DNA from: Phyllobacterium zundukense
GTDB taxonomy: Bacteria > Pseudomonadota > Alphaproteobacteria > Rhizobiales > Rhizobiaceae
Reading direction: 5' to 3'
DNA length: 64,000 nt
NCBI RefSeq assembly: GCF_002764115.1
Contig: NZ_CP017940.1
Coordinates: forward strand, 2,516,501 to 2,580,500
Shown here: positions 18,414 through 26,860 of the stretch, in pieces
Numbering within the stretch: position 1 is the first letter of the stretch
How the letters are laid out: every line of letters begins with the position of its first letter
Position numbers and translations under genes: made by a program
Notes under the pieces: generated by a model
What the model saw: only the letters and a program-made list of their open reading frames with translations
What the model was told of the DNA's origin: nothing
The model's database searches: none

Positions 18414-18851
18414 TTATGCGGCCTTCTTGCGCTTGCGGCCAAGGCCCATGTTCTTCGCCAGGCGCGAACGGGCGGCGGCATAGTTCGGAGCGACCATCGG
18501 ATAGCTGGGATCAAGATCCCACTTCTCACGATACTGTTCCGGGGTCAGGCTATAGTGTGTCATCAGATGGCGCTTCAATGACTTGAACTTTTTGCCGTCT
18601 TCAAGGCAGACAATATAGTCGTCCGCGACAGACTTCTTCGGATTGATTGCCGGTTTCGGCTTCTCCTGAACTGCAACGACAGCTTCTGCTGCACCACCAA
18701 CGCGGCCAAGGGCAGCATGGACATCAGCAATGAGCGTCGGCAAATCGCCAGCAGGCACCGAATTGTTGCTTACATAGGCAGCAACCAATTCAGCCGTGAG
18801 TTCAAGCAGAACGTCACTGGCAGTTGTGTTTGAATTCTCGAATGTGGTCAT
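18414..18851 (-). CDS. mucR: MucR/Ros family zinc-finger transcriptional regulator
   Basis: This 145-residue protein has the usual N-terminal helical oligomerisation part and the Ros/MucR zinc-finger region ([23 protein letters not shown]) followed by [20 protein letters not shown] and a basic C-terminus. MucR proteins are global H-NS-like regulators in rhizobia and Brucella. The finger keeps one Cys and the histidines but has Glu-Asp where Ros has its second Cys, as in several MucR homologues. Genomes often hold several paralogues, so the symbol is approximate. Confidence 0.9.
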   Translation of the reverse strand: MTTFENSNTTASDVLLELTAELVAAYVSNNSVPAGDLPTLIADVHAALGRVGGAAEAVVAVQEKPKPAINPKKSVADDYIVCLEDGKKFKSLKRHLMTHYSLTPEQYREKWDLDPSYPMVAPNYAAARSRLAKNMGLGRKRKKAA

Positions 18852-19484
18852 CTAAGTCCAATTCCTTCGTCTAATTTGAAATCCGGGTAGCGAGTGAAAA
18901 ATCAGCAATATAAAGTCGAAAACACGCGGAGTCTCCAACGCCTTTGATACTACTCTATTGCGGAACAGATTGAATTTGTCAAATCAATACTTCGTTTACA
19001 TAAGAAATGATTTGAAAATCCCCAAGAACAGAGCTTATCGGTTGGCACCCAGAGATAGACGCAAGAAAGTCGTAGCTCTGCTGCATATACGATAACATGT
19101 ACTGCACACCTGAGCAGGAGCGGCATACCACTAAGACAAAAAATGGCAAAAATGAGGAACCAATCCGCAAACTCCAAGCATTCTATAATAACAGATATTG
19201 TGGTGAGCAGTGTTCGTGCCTAGATCTGCAAAAAAGGACAGTGCAATGGACACAAAAACATTCAAAGTCATGAAAATCGACGCCGATTGCGACGCGCATC
19301 CCGGCCATGTTTTCCCGGTGTCCGCTCCCGACCGGCCTGCGCTATTGCATGAATGGCAACGCCTTGGTCTTTGATCGGGATTGACGGGGCGATAACTTTC
19401 CCTACACGTGATTTTGAGCACACATCAAATTGATTGCCGCGAGGGCATAGCTTGTCCACCGGCACAATCGTTGAAAGTTTTTCC
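18852..19484. other. AT-rich intergenic region
   Basis: This 633-bp region is clearly richer in A/T than its surroundings, especially 18880-19230. It contains a TATAAT box at 19184-19189, but no good -35 at 17 bp. One short plus-strand open frame with a plausible ribosome-binding site is listed separately. I see no tRNA, IS element or long palindrome. AT-rich DNA next to mucR could be a MucR target, which is inference. Confidence 0.5.
19246..19374 (+). CDS. Possible small open reading frame, 42 residues
   Basis: An ATG preceded by AAAAAGGACAGTGCA opens a 42-residue frame (starting MDTKTFKVMKIDADCDAHPG) that ends in TGA at 19372-19374. A TATAAT box lies 57 bp upstream. I recognise no family; it could be a fragment of a lost gene or chance. 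Confidence 0.25.
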   Translation: MDTKTFKVMKIDADCDAHPGHVFPVSAPDRPALLHEWQRLGL

Positions 19485-21590
19485 ATGACCAGCACGCCGC
19501 GTTTTTCAAGCATCCCTGCCCCGCAGTCCGAGAAGAGGCCGGTTTCCGATACCCGCCACGGCATAACCCGTGTCGACAACTATGCCTGGATGCGCGCGGA
19601 AAATTGGCAGGATGTCTTCCGCGATCCCTCCACGCTCGATCCGGCGATCCGTACGCACCTCGAAGCGGAGAATACCTATCAGTCGGCGCTCATGGCCGAC
19701 ACGAAAGCCCTCCAGGGCAAGCTCTTCGATGAAATGAAGGGCCGAATCAAGGAGGACGATTCATCGGTACCCTCCAAGGATGGCCCCTATGCCTATGGCA
19801 CGTCGTTCAAGACCGGCGGCCAGCAGCCGCGCTTCTTCCGCACGCCGCGCGACGGCGGGCCGGAGACCATGCTGCTCGACGGCGACTTTGAGGGAGAAGG
19901 CAAAGCCTATTTCCGCCTGGCGTCCGCTGACCACAGCCCTGATCACACGAAGATGATCTGGGGTTTCGATGACAAGGGGTCGGAGTTCTTCACACTCAGG
20001 GTACGTGATCTTGCAACATTGCAGGATACGACCGAGGCGGTCAGCGATACCTCCGGCGGCGGTATCTGGAATGCCCAGTCCAACGGTTTTTACTACACGC
20101 GTGTCGATGCCAACCATCGGCCGTCCCGCCTGTTCTATCACCAGCTTGGCCAGCCCGAGAGCGAAGACCGTCTGATCCACGAGGAAACAGATCCTGGCTT
20201 CTTCCTTGGTGTCGGCGGCAGCACCCTGAACGACTTTATCTTCATCGACATGCACGACCACGAAACGTCGGAAATCTGGCTCCTGCCCGCAAATGATGCC
20301 AGTGCCGAACCGAAACTGGTGGCGGCACGGCAGACTGGTATCGAATACAGCCTGACCGAAGGCGGCGATGTGTTCTATATCCTGACGAATGCCGACGGCG
20401 CCAAGGATTTCAAGATCATGAGCGCGCCGGTCACAGCGCCTGAAAAGGCCAACTGGACGGAGGTTGTCGCCCACAAGCCCGGACGGCTGCTGCTTGGACA
20501 TTCGGCTTATACGAATCATCTCGTCTGGCTGGAGCGTGAAAACGGCCTGCCGCGCATTTTCATTCGCGATCGCCAGACCGGCGAGGAGCACTCCATCGCT
20601 TTCGATGAGGAGGCCTATGCGCTCGGCCTGCAGGGCAGCGCGGAGTATGACACCGAAGTCATCCGCTTCTCCTATTCGTCGATGACCACGCCGACGCAAC
20701 TCTACGACTACAACATGCGCACGCGTGAACGCACTCTCCTGAAGACCCAGGAGGTTCCCTCCGGCCACAACCCGGACGATTATGTGACGCGCCGCCTGCT
20801 TGCGCCTGCTCCGGACGGCGAGATCGTGCCTATTTCCATTGTTTATCACCGTGACACGAAGATCGATGGTTCCGCGCCCTGCCTGCTCTACGGCTATGGC
20901 TCCTATGGCATGACCATCCCCGCGAGCTTCAATACCAATTGCCTGTCGCTGGCCGATCGCGGCTTCATCTACGCCATCGCCCATATTCGCGGCGGCAAGG
21001 ACAAGGGATATGACTGGTACGAGAACGGCAAGCGCCTGCACAAGCTGAATACCTTCACCGACTTCATTGCCGCGTCGCGCCATCTCGTCGCAGCAAGCTT
21101 CACCAGCCATGACCGCATTATCGCCCAGGGTGGCTCCGCCGGCGGCATGCTGATGGGCGCTGTCGCCAATATGGCGCCTGGAAATTTTGGCGGCATCATC
21201 GCGGAAGTTCCCTTCGTCGATGTCATCAATACGATGCTTGACGACACGCTGCCCCTCACCCCGCCCGAATGGACCGAATGGGGCAATCCGATCACTTCGG
21301 CGACCGACTATGCCTACATGGCTTCCTATTCGCCCTATGACAACGTCGCGGCCCAGGACTATCCGCCGATCCTCGCTGTTGCCGGCCTCACCGATCCGCG
21401 CGTGACCTATTGGGAACCGGCAAAATGGGTGGCGAAATTGCGCGAGATCAAGACGGACGACAATCCCGTGCTCTTCCGCATCAACATGGACGCCGGTCAT
21501 GCCGGCGCATCCGGCCGCTTCTCAAGGCTGGAAGAAATCGCCTATGTCTATTCCTATGCGCTGAAACTCGTCGGAAAAACGCAAATGTGA
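19485..21590 (+). CDS. ptrB: S9A family oligopeptidase B-like serine peptidase
   Basis: The protein is about 701 residues, with an N-terminal beta-propeller domain (~80-420) and a C-terminal alpha/beta-hydrolase domain. The nucleophile motif is GGSAGGMLMG, with Asp and His expected near AGLTDPRVTYWEP and NMDAGHAG. This arrangement is typical of oligopeptidase B, a cytosolic enzyme cutting short peptides after basic residues. The start at 19485 is chosen for family-like sequence; the Shine-Dalgarno sequence is weak. Confidence 0.92.
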   Translation: MTSTPRFSSIPAPQSEKRPVSDTRHGITRVDNYAWMRAENWQDVFRDPSTLDPAIRTHLEAENTYQSALMADTKALQGKLFDEMKGRIKEDDSSVPSKDGPYAYGTSFKTGGQQPRFFRTPRDGGPETMLLDGDFEGEGKAYFRLASADHSPDHTKMIWGFDDKGSEFFTLRVRDLATLQDTTEAVSDTSGGGIWNAQSNGFYYTRVDANHRPSRLFYHQLGQPESEDRLIHEETDPGFFLGVGGSTLNDFIFIDMHDHETSEIWLLPANDASAEPKLVAARQTGIEYSLTEGGDVFYILTNADGAKDFKIMSAPVTAPEKANWTEVVAHKPGRLLLGHSAYTNHLVWLERENGLPRIFIRDRQTGEEHSIAFDEEAYALGLQGSAEYDTEVIRFSYSSMTTPTQLYDYNMRTRERTLLKTQEVPSGHNPDDYVTRRLLAPAPDGEIVPISIVYHRDTKIDGSAPCLLYGYGSYGMTIPASFNTNCLSLADRGFIYAIAHIRGGKDKGYDWYENGKRLHKLNTFTDFIAASRHLVAASFTSHDRIIAQGGSAGGMLMGAVANMAPGNFGGIIAEVPFVDVINTMLDDTLPLTPPEWTEWGNPITSATDYAYMASYSPYDNVAAQDYPPILAVAGLTDPRVTYWEPAKWVAKLREIKTDDNPVLFRINMDAGHAGASGRFSRLEEIAYVYSYALKLVGKTQM

Positions 21591-21709
21591 TCGTCTGGAG
21601 CGAAACTTAAAGGTTTTCCGCTCCGTTCCTGGGTCCGAACGCAGAAATTAAGGCGCAATTGCGCGGCAATTTCAGTATGATTGGTTCCGATGGACCGGAG
21701 GAATTTGAG

Positions 21710-22048
21710 ATGAAACGAAGCGCATTTGTCCTGATGCTTGGTCTTGGTTTCCTGGCACAACCTGCTCTGTCACTCGTGGATGTCGGCGACGTGCAGGCCG
21801 CAGTTCGCAAGAATGTCAGCGAATATGCCGGCCAGCGCTGCAGCCCGCCGCCACGTGGCAGCGGTGTGATCATCGGGCGGTTCCAGGGCTATACGGACTC
21901 CCCGTTCATTTCCGACAGTGATGCACGCTGGCCGGTCTCGGCCTATCGCTGCTTCCGTTCATTCGACGAATGCCGGGGCTGGCTCTACACGATGCAGAGC
22001 AAATATACCGCCTCGACATCCAATACGATCGCCTGCGAACGGCGCTGA
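21710..22048 (+). CDS. Small secreted hypothetical protein
   Basis: This 112-residue protein has a clear signal peptide (KRSAFVLMLGLGFLAQPALS) and a mature part with four cysteines (QRCSPPP, YRCFRSFDECRGW, IACERR), suggesting disulfides in the periplasm. A strong GGAGG site precedes the ATG at 21710. I do not recognise a characterised family. Confidence 0.72.
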   Translation: MKRSAFVLMLGLGFLAQPALSLVDVGDVQAAVRKNVSEYAGQRCSPPPRGSGVIIGRFQGYTDSPFISDSDARWPVSAYRCFRSFDECRGWLYTMQSKYTASTSNTIACERR

Positions 22049-22077
22049 AAAAGCGCTTACCAAGAAAATCGCTCGCC

Positions 22078-22188
22078 GTTTATCTCTCCCCTTGTGGGGG
22101 GCCGAAGGCGGGCGAGACCCGTGGCTCGCCCCGGTAGGAAGCGCGGAAAATCGTATGACGTCCATAAGGATGGAGTAATCGAAAGGTC
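22078..22188. repeat. Composite of two dispersed repeats
   Basis: The left part (22079-22098) matches the CTCTCCCCTTGTGGG palindrome family. The right part (about 22136-22187) matches the distal half of the RIME-like element: GGAAGCGCGGAAAATCG followed by diverged sequence and CGAAAGGTC, compared with GGAAGCGCAGAAAATCG and CAAAGGTC in copy 2. The hairpin half is missing. Confidence 0.6.
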
Positions 22189-22190
22189 TC

Positions 22191-23159
22191 TTAAGCGGGG
22201 CGGCCCTTCCAGACTACATCGCTGACATTGAGCTTCTTCGGCAGGATCTTGAGATCGAAGAACTCGTCCGCAAGCGCTTGCTGATAGGCAACGGCGTCGG
22301 GAGAGATCGCGGTGACGCTGCCAAGATCCGCGCCCTTGCGCGTCAGGGCAACGCGCTGGATATCCTCCGGCACGCCGGCAATCTTCGAGAGCGTCTTGAT
22401 CGTCTCGTCGAGATTCTCCTGCGCTCCCTTGCCAACGATGGTCAGTTCATCGAAGACCTCCGTCAGCACATCGCCATGCGCCGCGGTGAAGTCGCCATTG
22501 CTGAGAAAAAACGACCATGAATCGACGATACCTTCGGCAGTTGCCAGTACCCGCGTTTCCGGCCGCTTTTCGGCAACGGCAAAATAGGGATCCCAGATCG
22601 CCCAGGCATCGATCTGGCCGGCAGTGAAGGCCGCAGCCGCATCGGATGGCGAAAGGTCGGAGGCGTTGACATCCGCGACTGTGAGCCCGGCCGAACGCAA
22701 CGCCTTCACCGTGAAATTATGGGCGCTCGATCCCCGCTTGAAGGCGACGCGCTTGCCCTTGAGGTCGGTGATCGACTGGATGGGTGAATCCTTGCGGACC
22801 AGTATGGCCGATCCCGCGGGTGAGCCCTTGTAGGTTCCGGCATAGAGGAGGTTTCCACCTGCGGCCTGCGCGAAAAGCGGCGGTACGTCGCCGGTCGGCC
22901 CGAAGTCGATAGCGCCTGCCCCAAGCGCTTCAAGGAGCGGCGGGCCGGAGGAAAACTCCGCCCAGCTCACGCTAATACCGCGCTGTTCGAAGCGTTTCTC
23001 CAGCGCGCCCTGCCCCTTGGCCAGCGCCAGCACACCATTCTTCTGCCAACCGATGCGCAACGTCTTCAGCGGCTCCGAAGCCGCGCGAGCCGCGAATGGC
23101 AGCGCTGTGGCGGCGGCAACGCCGCCCAGGAGAGCGAGTGTTTGTCTGCGGTTCAACAT
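22191..23159 (-). CDS. SsuA-like (aliphatic sulfonate type) ABC transporter substrate-binding protein
   Basis: This 322-residue periplasmic binding protein has a Tat-like signal (NRRQTLALLGG then AARA), followed by LRIGWQKNGVLALAKGQGALEKRF and GAIDFGPTGDVPPLFAQAAG, typical of SsuA/TauA-type proteins. Start 23159 is supported by GGGAAG upstream. The matching permease and ATPase genes are not adjacent. Ligand is probably a sulfonate, but nitrate/taurine-type relatives are possible. Confidence 0.87.
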   Translation of the reverse strand: MLNRRQTLALLGGVAAATALPFAARAASEPLKTLRIGWQKNGVLALAKGQGALEKRFEQRGISVSWAEFSSGPPLLEALGAGAIDFGPTGDVPPLFAQAAGGNLLYAGTYKGSPAGSAILVRKDSPIQSITDLKGKRVAFKRGSSAHNFTVKALRSAGLTVADVNASDLSPSDAAAAFTAGQIDAWAIWDPYFAVAEKRPETRVLATAEGIVDSWSFFLSNGDFTAAHGDVLTEVFDELTIVGKGAQENLDETIKTLSKIAGVPEDIQRVALTRKGADLGSVTAISPDAVAYQQALADEFFDLKILPKKLNVSDVVWKGRPA

Positions 23160-23309
23160 TGGAGCTTCCCTTTCCATGACCATGGCGCCACCCCCAAGGG
23201 GCACCTTGCCGGAAAGCATGGCGCAAACGATCGGCGCCATCGACGTCAGAATTGCCGAACAATGGCCGGTAAAAGGAAAATCATGCCTGCTTTGACGAAT
23301 GGCGCGAAA

Positions 23310-24239
23310 TCACTTGGCGGGTGCGGGATAACCATTGGGATGCGCAGGCACCGCTTTCAGGTAGGCGGCAATCGCATCGCGGTCGGCGGATTCGAGATGC
23401 GCCGTGTTAAGAACCACATCGGCCATCGAGTTGCCGAGCGAATCGAAATCCGGCGTGAAGCCGCTCTCCAACGCATAGGCGATGTCTTTCTCCGACCATG
23501 AGTCGATACCGCCTTCGCCGCCGGTAATATTCGGAACCACGCCCTTGCCTTCTGGCGCCCTGGCGCCCGCCAGCCACTGGGCCTTGTTCATCCCGCCAAT
23601 GGCATTGCGCGGCGTATGGCATTCGCCGCAATGGCCGGGCCCTTCAACGAGATATTGCCCGCGCTTGATCGCATCGCTCGCATCGGCAATCGTCAGCACC
23701 GGTTCGGGAGACAAATAGAGCTGTTTCCACAGACCAAGCCCGCGCCTGATATTGAACGGGAAACCGAGCCTGTGCGGCCCGGCGACATTGTCCGACGGTG
23801 GCAAGGTTTTCAGGAAAGCATAGAGGTCGGCGATATCCTGTACCTGCATGCGCGCGTAGGACGTGTAGGGAAAGGCCGGATAATAGTGCCTGCCGCCCGG
23901 CGAGACACCTTCCATCATGGCATTGGCGAGGTCCTCGAATGACCAGTCGCCAATACCCTGTTTGGACGGAGAAATATTCGGGGCCACGAACGTGCCGAAC
24001 GGCGTGACGAGATTGAGGCCGCCGGCCAGCACGAGCCTTGCATCGCCCTTGGCCTTTGGTGCGGCATGGCAGGCGGCACAGCCTCCCTGCCAGAAGATGC
24101 TCATGCCCCGCTGCGGGTCACCTGGGGCAACCGCCGCGAGGCGCGCCGGATCGACATGGGACGGAGCCGTCAGGAACCAGAACCCGGCCCCGCCAATGAG
24201 CGCCAGCAGGATGATAAGCAATCCGAGCTTGCGCATCAT
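23310..24239 (-). CDS. Membrane-anchored diheme c-type cytochrome
   Basis: This 309-residue protein has an N-terminal membrane segment (LLIILLALIGGAGFWFL) and two cytochrome c domains with heme motifs CAACH (near residue 55) and CGECH (near residue 207). It resembles the cytochrome subunits that accept electrons from periplasmic dehydrogenases, but no dehydrogenase gene is adjacent. It lies downstream of the cytochrome c' gene on the same strand, with a dispersed repeat between them. Confidence 0.9.
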   Translation of the reverse strand: MMRKLGLLIILLALIGGAGFWFLTAPSHVDPARLAAVAPGDPQRGMSIFWQGGCAACHAAPKAKGDARLVLAGGLNLVTPFGTFVAPNISPSKQGIGDWSFEDLANAMMEGVSPGGRHYYPAFPYTSYARMQVQDIADLYAFLKTLPPSDNVAGPHRLGFPFNIRRGLGLWKQLYLSPEPVLTIADASDAIKRGQYLVEGPGHCGECHTPRNAIGGMNKAQWLAGARAPEGKGVVPNITGGEGGIDSWSEKDIAYALESGFTPDFDSLGNSMADVVLNTAHLESADRDAIAAYLKAVPAHPNGYPAPAK

Positions 24240-24276
24240 CTCGGAAGCTCAGCGATCTTTTGAGAAGCCAGCCCGA

Positions 24277-24374
24277 TTTTCGAGAACCGGAGCGCAGTGG
24301 ACATCAAGTCCATGAGCACCGGAAGCGCAGAAAATCGCATCAGATGACCATCGGGGTGAGGTTATCAAAGGTCG
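24277..24374. repeat. Dispersed hairpin repeat, copy 2 (RIME-like)
   Basis: The blocks TTTTCGAGAACCGGAGCGCAG, the hairpin TGGAC-atcaa-GTCCA, GAGCACCGG, AAGCGCAGAAAATCGCATC and GTTATCAAAG follow in the same order as in the copy at 4437-4540. It separates the two cytochrome genes, so if they are one operon it is transcribed in the mRNA. Confidence 0.78.
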
Positions 24375-24827
24375 CTACTCTTTCTTGATGCGGAAGGCCT
24401 TGTGACAGGCAGCGCAATTCTCCGTCACCTGGTTGAAGGCGACCTTGAAGCTGTCGAGATCTTTCGGCTCGGCGGCAGCTACTTCGGCTGCGTCCTTTTT
24501 GTATTTGGCCAATGCAGCCGTAAAGCCGGCATTGTCTTCCCATATCTTTGGCGAAGCGGTTGTCTCGGCACCCTTGTCCGAGCCAGCGGGGAATAATGTG
24601 GCCGGATCGATCTTCTTTGCGTCCTCATTGAGGTGCTTGAGCGCAGCAATGACCGCTGCCGCGTCGAACGGCTTTTCACCCTTGATAATGGGTGTGATGC
24701 TGCCGATGGTCTTGCCCTGATCCTTCATGATCGCCTGCCTGTCCTTGATCGGATCGGCATTCGCTGGCGCCGAAAAGACCGCAATGGCAAGCAACGGCGC
24801 CGCGGCAAAAGAAACCAGTCTGTTCAT
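24375..24827 (-). CDS. Cytochrome c' (four-helix c-type cytochrome)
   Basis: This 150-residue periplasmic protein has a cleavable signal peptide (ending SAPANA) and a single heme motif CAACH close to the C-terminus followed by KAFRIKKE, which is the cytochrome c' arrangement. Cytochromes c' bind NO and other small gases. Start 24827 follows GGGAG. It is the first gene of the apparent cytochrome pair. Confidence 0.9.
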   Translation of the reverse strand: MNRLVSFAAAPLLAIAVFSAPANADPIKDRQAIMKDQGKTIGSITPIIKGEKPFDAAAVIAALKHLNEDAKKIDPATLFPAGSDKGAETTASPKIWEDNAGFTAALAKYKKDAAEVAAAEPKDLDSFKVAFNQVTENCAACHKAFRIKKE

Positions 24828-24964
24828 GGAGTGTCTCCCAACTCTTGTGGCTAAAGTGGTGTGGCTTCAAGGGTTTCCGGCTGGCACTCTAGATTAAAGA
24901 TCGCGAAAAGCACCCGCACGCGATGATCACATTTTCGTATGTTCGCCGTGTTTAGGATAAGAAA

Positions 24965-24989
24965 AACCCCGGCTTTTCCTGCCGGGGTT
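24965..24989 (-). terminator. Rho-independent terminator
   Basis: AACCCCGGC-ttttcct-GCCGGGGTT forms a 9-bp stem followed on the minus strand by a T-run. It lies 11 bp past the stop of the Arg/Trp/Asp-rich protein gene. Confidence 0.85.
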
Positions 24990-24999
24990 CATCATGTTT

Positions 25000-25389
25000 T
25001 CAGAAAGTCATTATGACGCTGACACCGCTCCTGCGGTAGTAAGGGCGGTGCCATGAGTCGTAATCACTGCGATAGTAGCGCGGGCGGTCCCACCGGCGAT
25101 AGTGGCGACGGTCCCAGCGGCGATCCCACCTGCGGTCCCAGCGGCGATTGTGGTAACGGCGTTCCCATCCGTAGTGCCGGCGATCCCAGCCATGGTGCCG
25201 GCGGTAATGCCGCCGGTCCCATCGGCGATCCCAGCGGTCGCGATGGCGCACGTTTTCGACATTTGGATTGTTCGTGGCCGCTTCAATCGGCTTCTGAACG
25301 GTAAGCGGCGCTGCGCTTGCAACTTCGACCGTTCCGAAGGTTCCAACTGAAATCAAGACGGCGCATATTGCAGAAATCAACTTTCTCAT
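25000..25389 (-). CDS. Secreted low-complexity Arg/Trp/Asp/Tyr-repeat protein
   Basis: This ~129-residue protein has a signal peptide (KLISAICAVLISVGTFGTVEVASA), a short linker, and then a domain built of repeated RRWDRR, RRHYRR and HGWDRR units, ending with SGVSVIMTF. The mature part is extremely basic and aromatic. Start 25389 is preceded by GGAGGAAC. Similar repeat proteins are common in rhizobia (BA14K-like or RcnB-like context), but their function is not established. Confidence 0.75.
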   Translation of the reverse strand: MRKLISAICAVLISVGTFGTVEVASAAPLTVQKPIEAATNNPNVENVRHRDRWDRRWDRRHYRRHHGWDRRHYGWERRYHNRRWDRRWDRRWDRRHYRRWDRPRYYRSDYDSWHRPYYRRSGVSVIMTF

Positions 25390-25587
25390 TGTTCCTCCAG
25401 TGAAACGCCCCCTCTTCGGAAGGGCATTCAACACGTTAACGTCCCTAGGACATTAGACTTAAGTCTAATCCAATGAACGAGAGATGAACAATCAATATGG
25501 CAGGGCAATGGCATGCACTTGCCCCGATCACTTATCGAATCAGGCCGCTGGAATGCGTGAGAATGGCACTTCCAGCGGTGAAAATGG

Positions 25588-26055
25588 TTAGACGTTTTCC
25601 CGCTGCAACTCGTTGCCCAGACTGTCGAGCATGCTGTCCCAGCCGGCCTGATGATTTTCAGGCACGTCGCCGCCATCGAGAAAAACCCCTTGCTCGGTCA
25701 TGACCATACGGCAGCCCTTGCCCGACGGCTTGAACTCCACGGTCGTCAGGCCGCTGAAAATGCGGGTGCCATCGCGGTCCATCGTTCCCGCAGAGACGAT
25801 CCGCTCATCCTGGACGATGTCCTGGTAGTAGGTCCGGTTGGTATAGGTCTCACCGCCGCGCCGGCCGAAACGGCTGATATCCTGGCCGCCGACGCGGAAC
25901 TCGAAATGGTCATAGGCCATGTCCCAGGTCCCGCCCGGATTGATCCAGCGCAGCAAAGCGTCCTTGTCGGACCATGCGTAGAAGACGCGCGCCGGCGAAG
26001 CGTCATAGGTGCGCTCGATGACAATGGTCGAATGTTGAACGGAACGTTCGGTCAT
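25588..26055 (-). CDS. SRPBCC (AHSA1-like) family protein
   Basis: This 155-residue protein has the START/AHSA1 pattern VIERTYDASPARVFYAWSDKDALLRWI and a C-terminal helix (HQAGWDSMLDSLGNEL). Such proteins form hydrophobic-ligand-binding cavities and are often encoded with an ArsR-type repressor; none is adjacent here. The start at 26055 follows AGGAGGAGATC. Two operator-like repeats lie upstream. Confidence 0.9.
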   Translation of the reverse strand: MTERSVQHSTIVIERTYDASPARVFYAWSDKDALLRWINPGGTWDMAYDHFEFRVGGQDISRFGRRGGETYTNRTYYQDIVQDERIVSAGTMDRDGTRIFSGLTTVEFKPSGKGCRMVMTEQGVFLDGGDVPENHQAGWDSMLDSLGNELQRENV

Positions 26056-26084
26056 GATCTCCTCCTGTGCTTGATCATTCATTA

Positions 26085-26149
26085 AGCGATTACTTAAGTA
26101 TCACGCGACCACAAATCGCGCAAGCTATGGTTTAGCGATTACTTAAGTA
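26085..26149 (-). promoter_or_regulatory. Twin operator-like repeats upstream of the SRPBCC gene
   Basis: The 16-bp sequence AGCGATTACTTAAGTA occurs twice in the same orientation (26085-26100 and 26134-26149), 49 bp apart. Each contains the palindromic core TTACTTAAGTA(A), like binding sites of ArsR-type winged-helix repressors. The exact duplication is direct observation; the regulator identity is inference. Confidence 0.65.
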
Positions 26150-26249
26150 ATTTTTTGCGACTGGTATTCGTCTTATTGCCAGGACGCTTTACCTGTCGAA
26201 TTCTGGCAGAAGCGTCCCTTCACTCTAACAAAGGACGCAGAAGGTGGAA

Positions 26250-26733
26250 GTGATAAGCGAGATCCGGACAGCGCAGGAAAAAAGCAATGCCTGCAAGGAG
26301 ATCATGGGCGAACTGACGGAGTGGTTCGAGGCGCCGGATAGCTGCCTGTGCCGAAGCCATAAAGGAAATGCCCGTGTTTGCAGCGTCGGACAATGGACAG
26401 ATCAGCGGCTTCATTGCGCTCAAACGCCATTCGCCTGTGTCCATCGAGGTCTTTGTCATTGCCACGCGCAAGGCCACTCATGGCCGGGGGATTGGACGCC
26501 GTCTGGTGCAGGCTGCTGAGGACTATGCCCTCAGGAATGGTTGCCAACTGCTGACAGCGAAAACGCTAGCGCCCAGGGACGTGGAGGAGCCTCATCTTGA
26601 CCGGACACGGGCATTTTATCGGAGCAATGGATTTTTGCCGGCGGAAACGTTCCCTACCCTGTGGACCGAAAGCCATCCCTGCCTGTTCCTGGTCAAGCCA
26701 CTGATAGATCGCAAAAGAGCGCAGCGGCCGTAG
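26250..26733 (+). pseudogene. GNAT family N-acetyltransferase, frameshifted
   Basis: The N-terminal part (SEIRTAQEKSNACKEIMGELTEWFEAPDS) is in one frame up to about 26340. The remainder (ACAEAIKEMPVFAASDNGQISGFIALKRH and the acetyl-CoA loop ATHGRGIGRRLVQAAEDYA) is in another frame from about 26335 on. Together they make a normal ~160-residue GNAT protein, so a one-base-type indel near 26335-26345 is likely. An internal ATG at 26368 could give a short product lacking the first strand and helices. Confidence 0.75.
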
Positions 26734-26757
26734 AACAGCATTTGCAATGAATACAAA

Positions 26758-26782
26758 ACGGCCCCGTCAATGACGGGGCCGT
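26758..26782 (-). terminator. Rho-independent terminator-like hairpin
   Basis: ACGGCCCCGTC and GACGGGGCCGT form an 11-bp stem with a tiny loop. On the minus strand it is followed by TTTTGT, so it would end transcripts coming from the small gene at 26861-27172. It may also serve the plus-strand GNAT gene. Confidence 0.75.
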
Positions 26783-26860
26783 GTGCACGACTAGCGATTG
26801 TGCCACCTGGATAGTTGTGAGAATAGCGACAGGTATTCTTGATAGGTATGAGAACTGCAG

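Noticed and set aside
18950..19421. Several short minus-strand frames in the AT-rich gap
   Set aside because: They lack good start signals and look like chance translation of low-GC DNA.
19761..21500. Minus-strand open frame of 579 codons opposite ptrB
   Set aside because: It is a codon-bias shadow of the oligopeptidase gene.
25053..25350. Plus-strand Gly/Pro/Ser-rich frames opposite the RRWDRR gene
   Set aside because: Their apparent repeats are the mirror of the repeated minus-strand codons.
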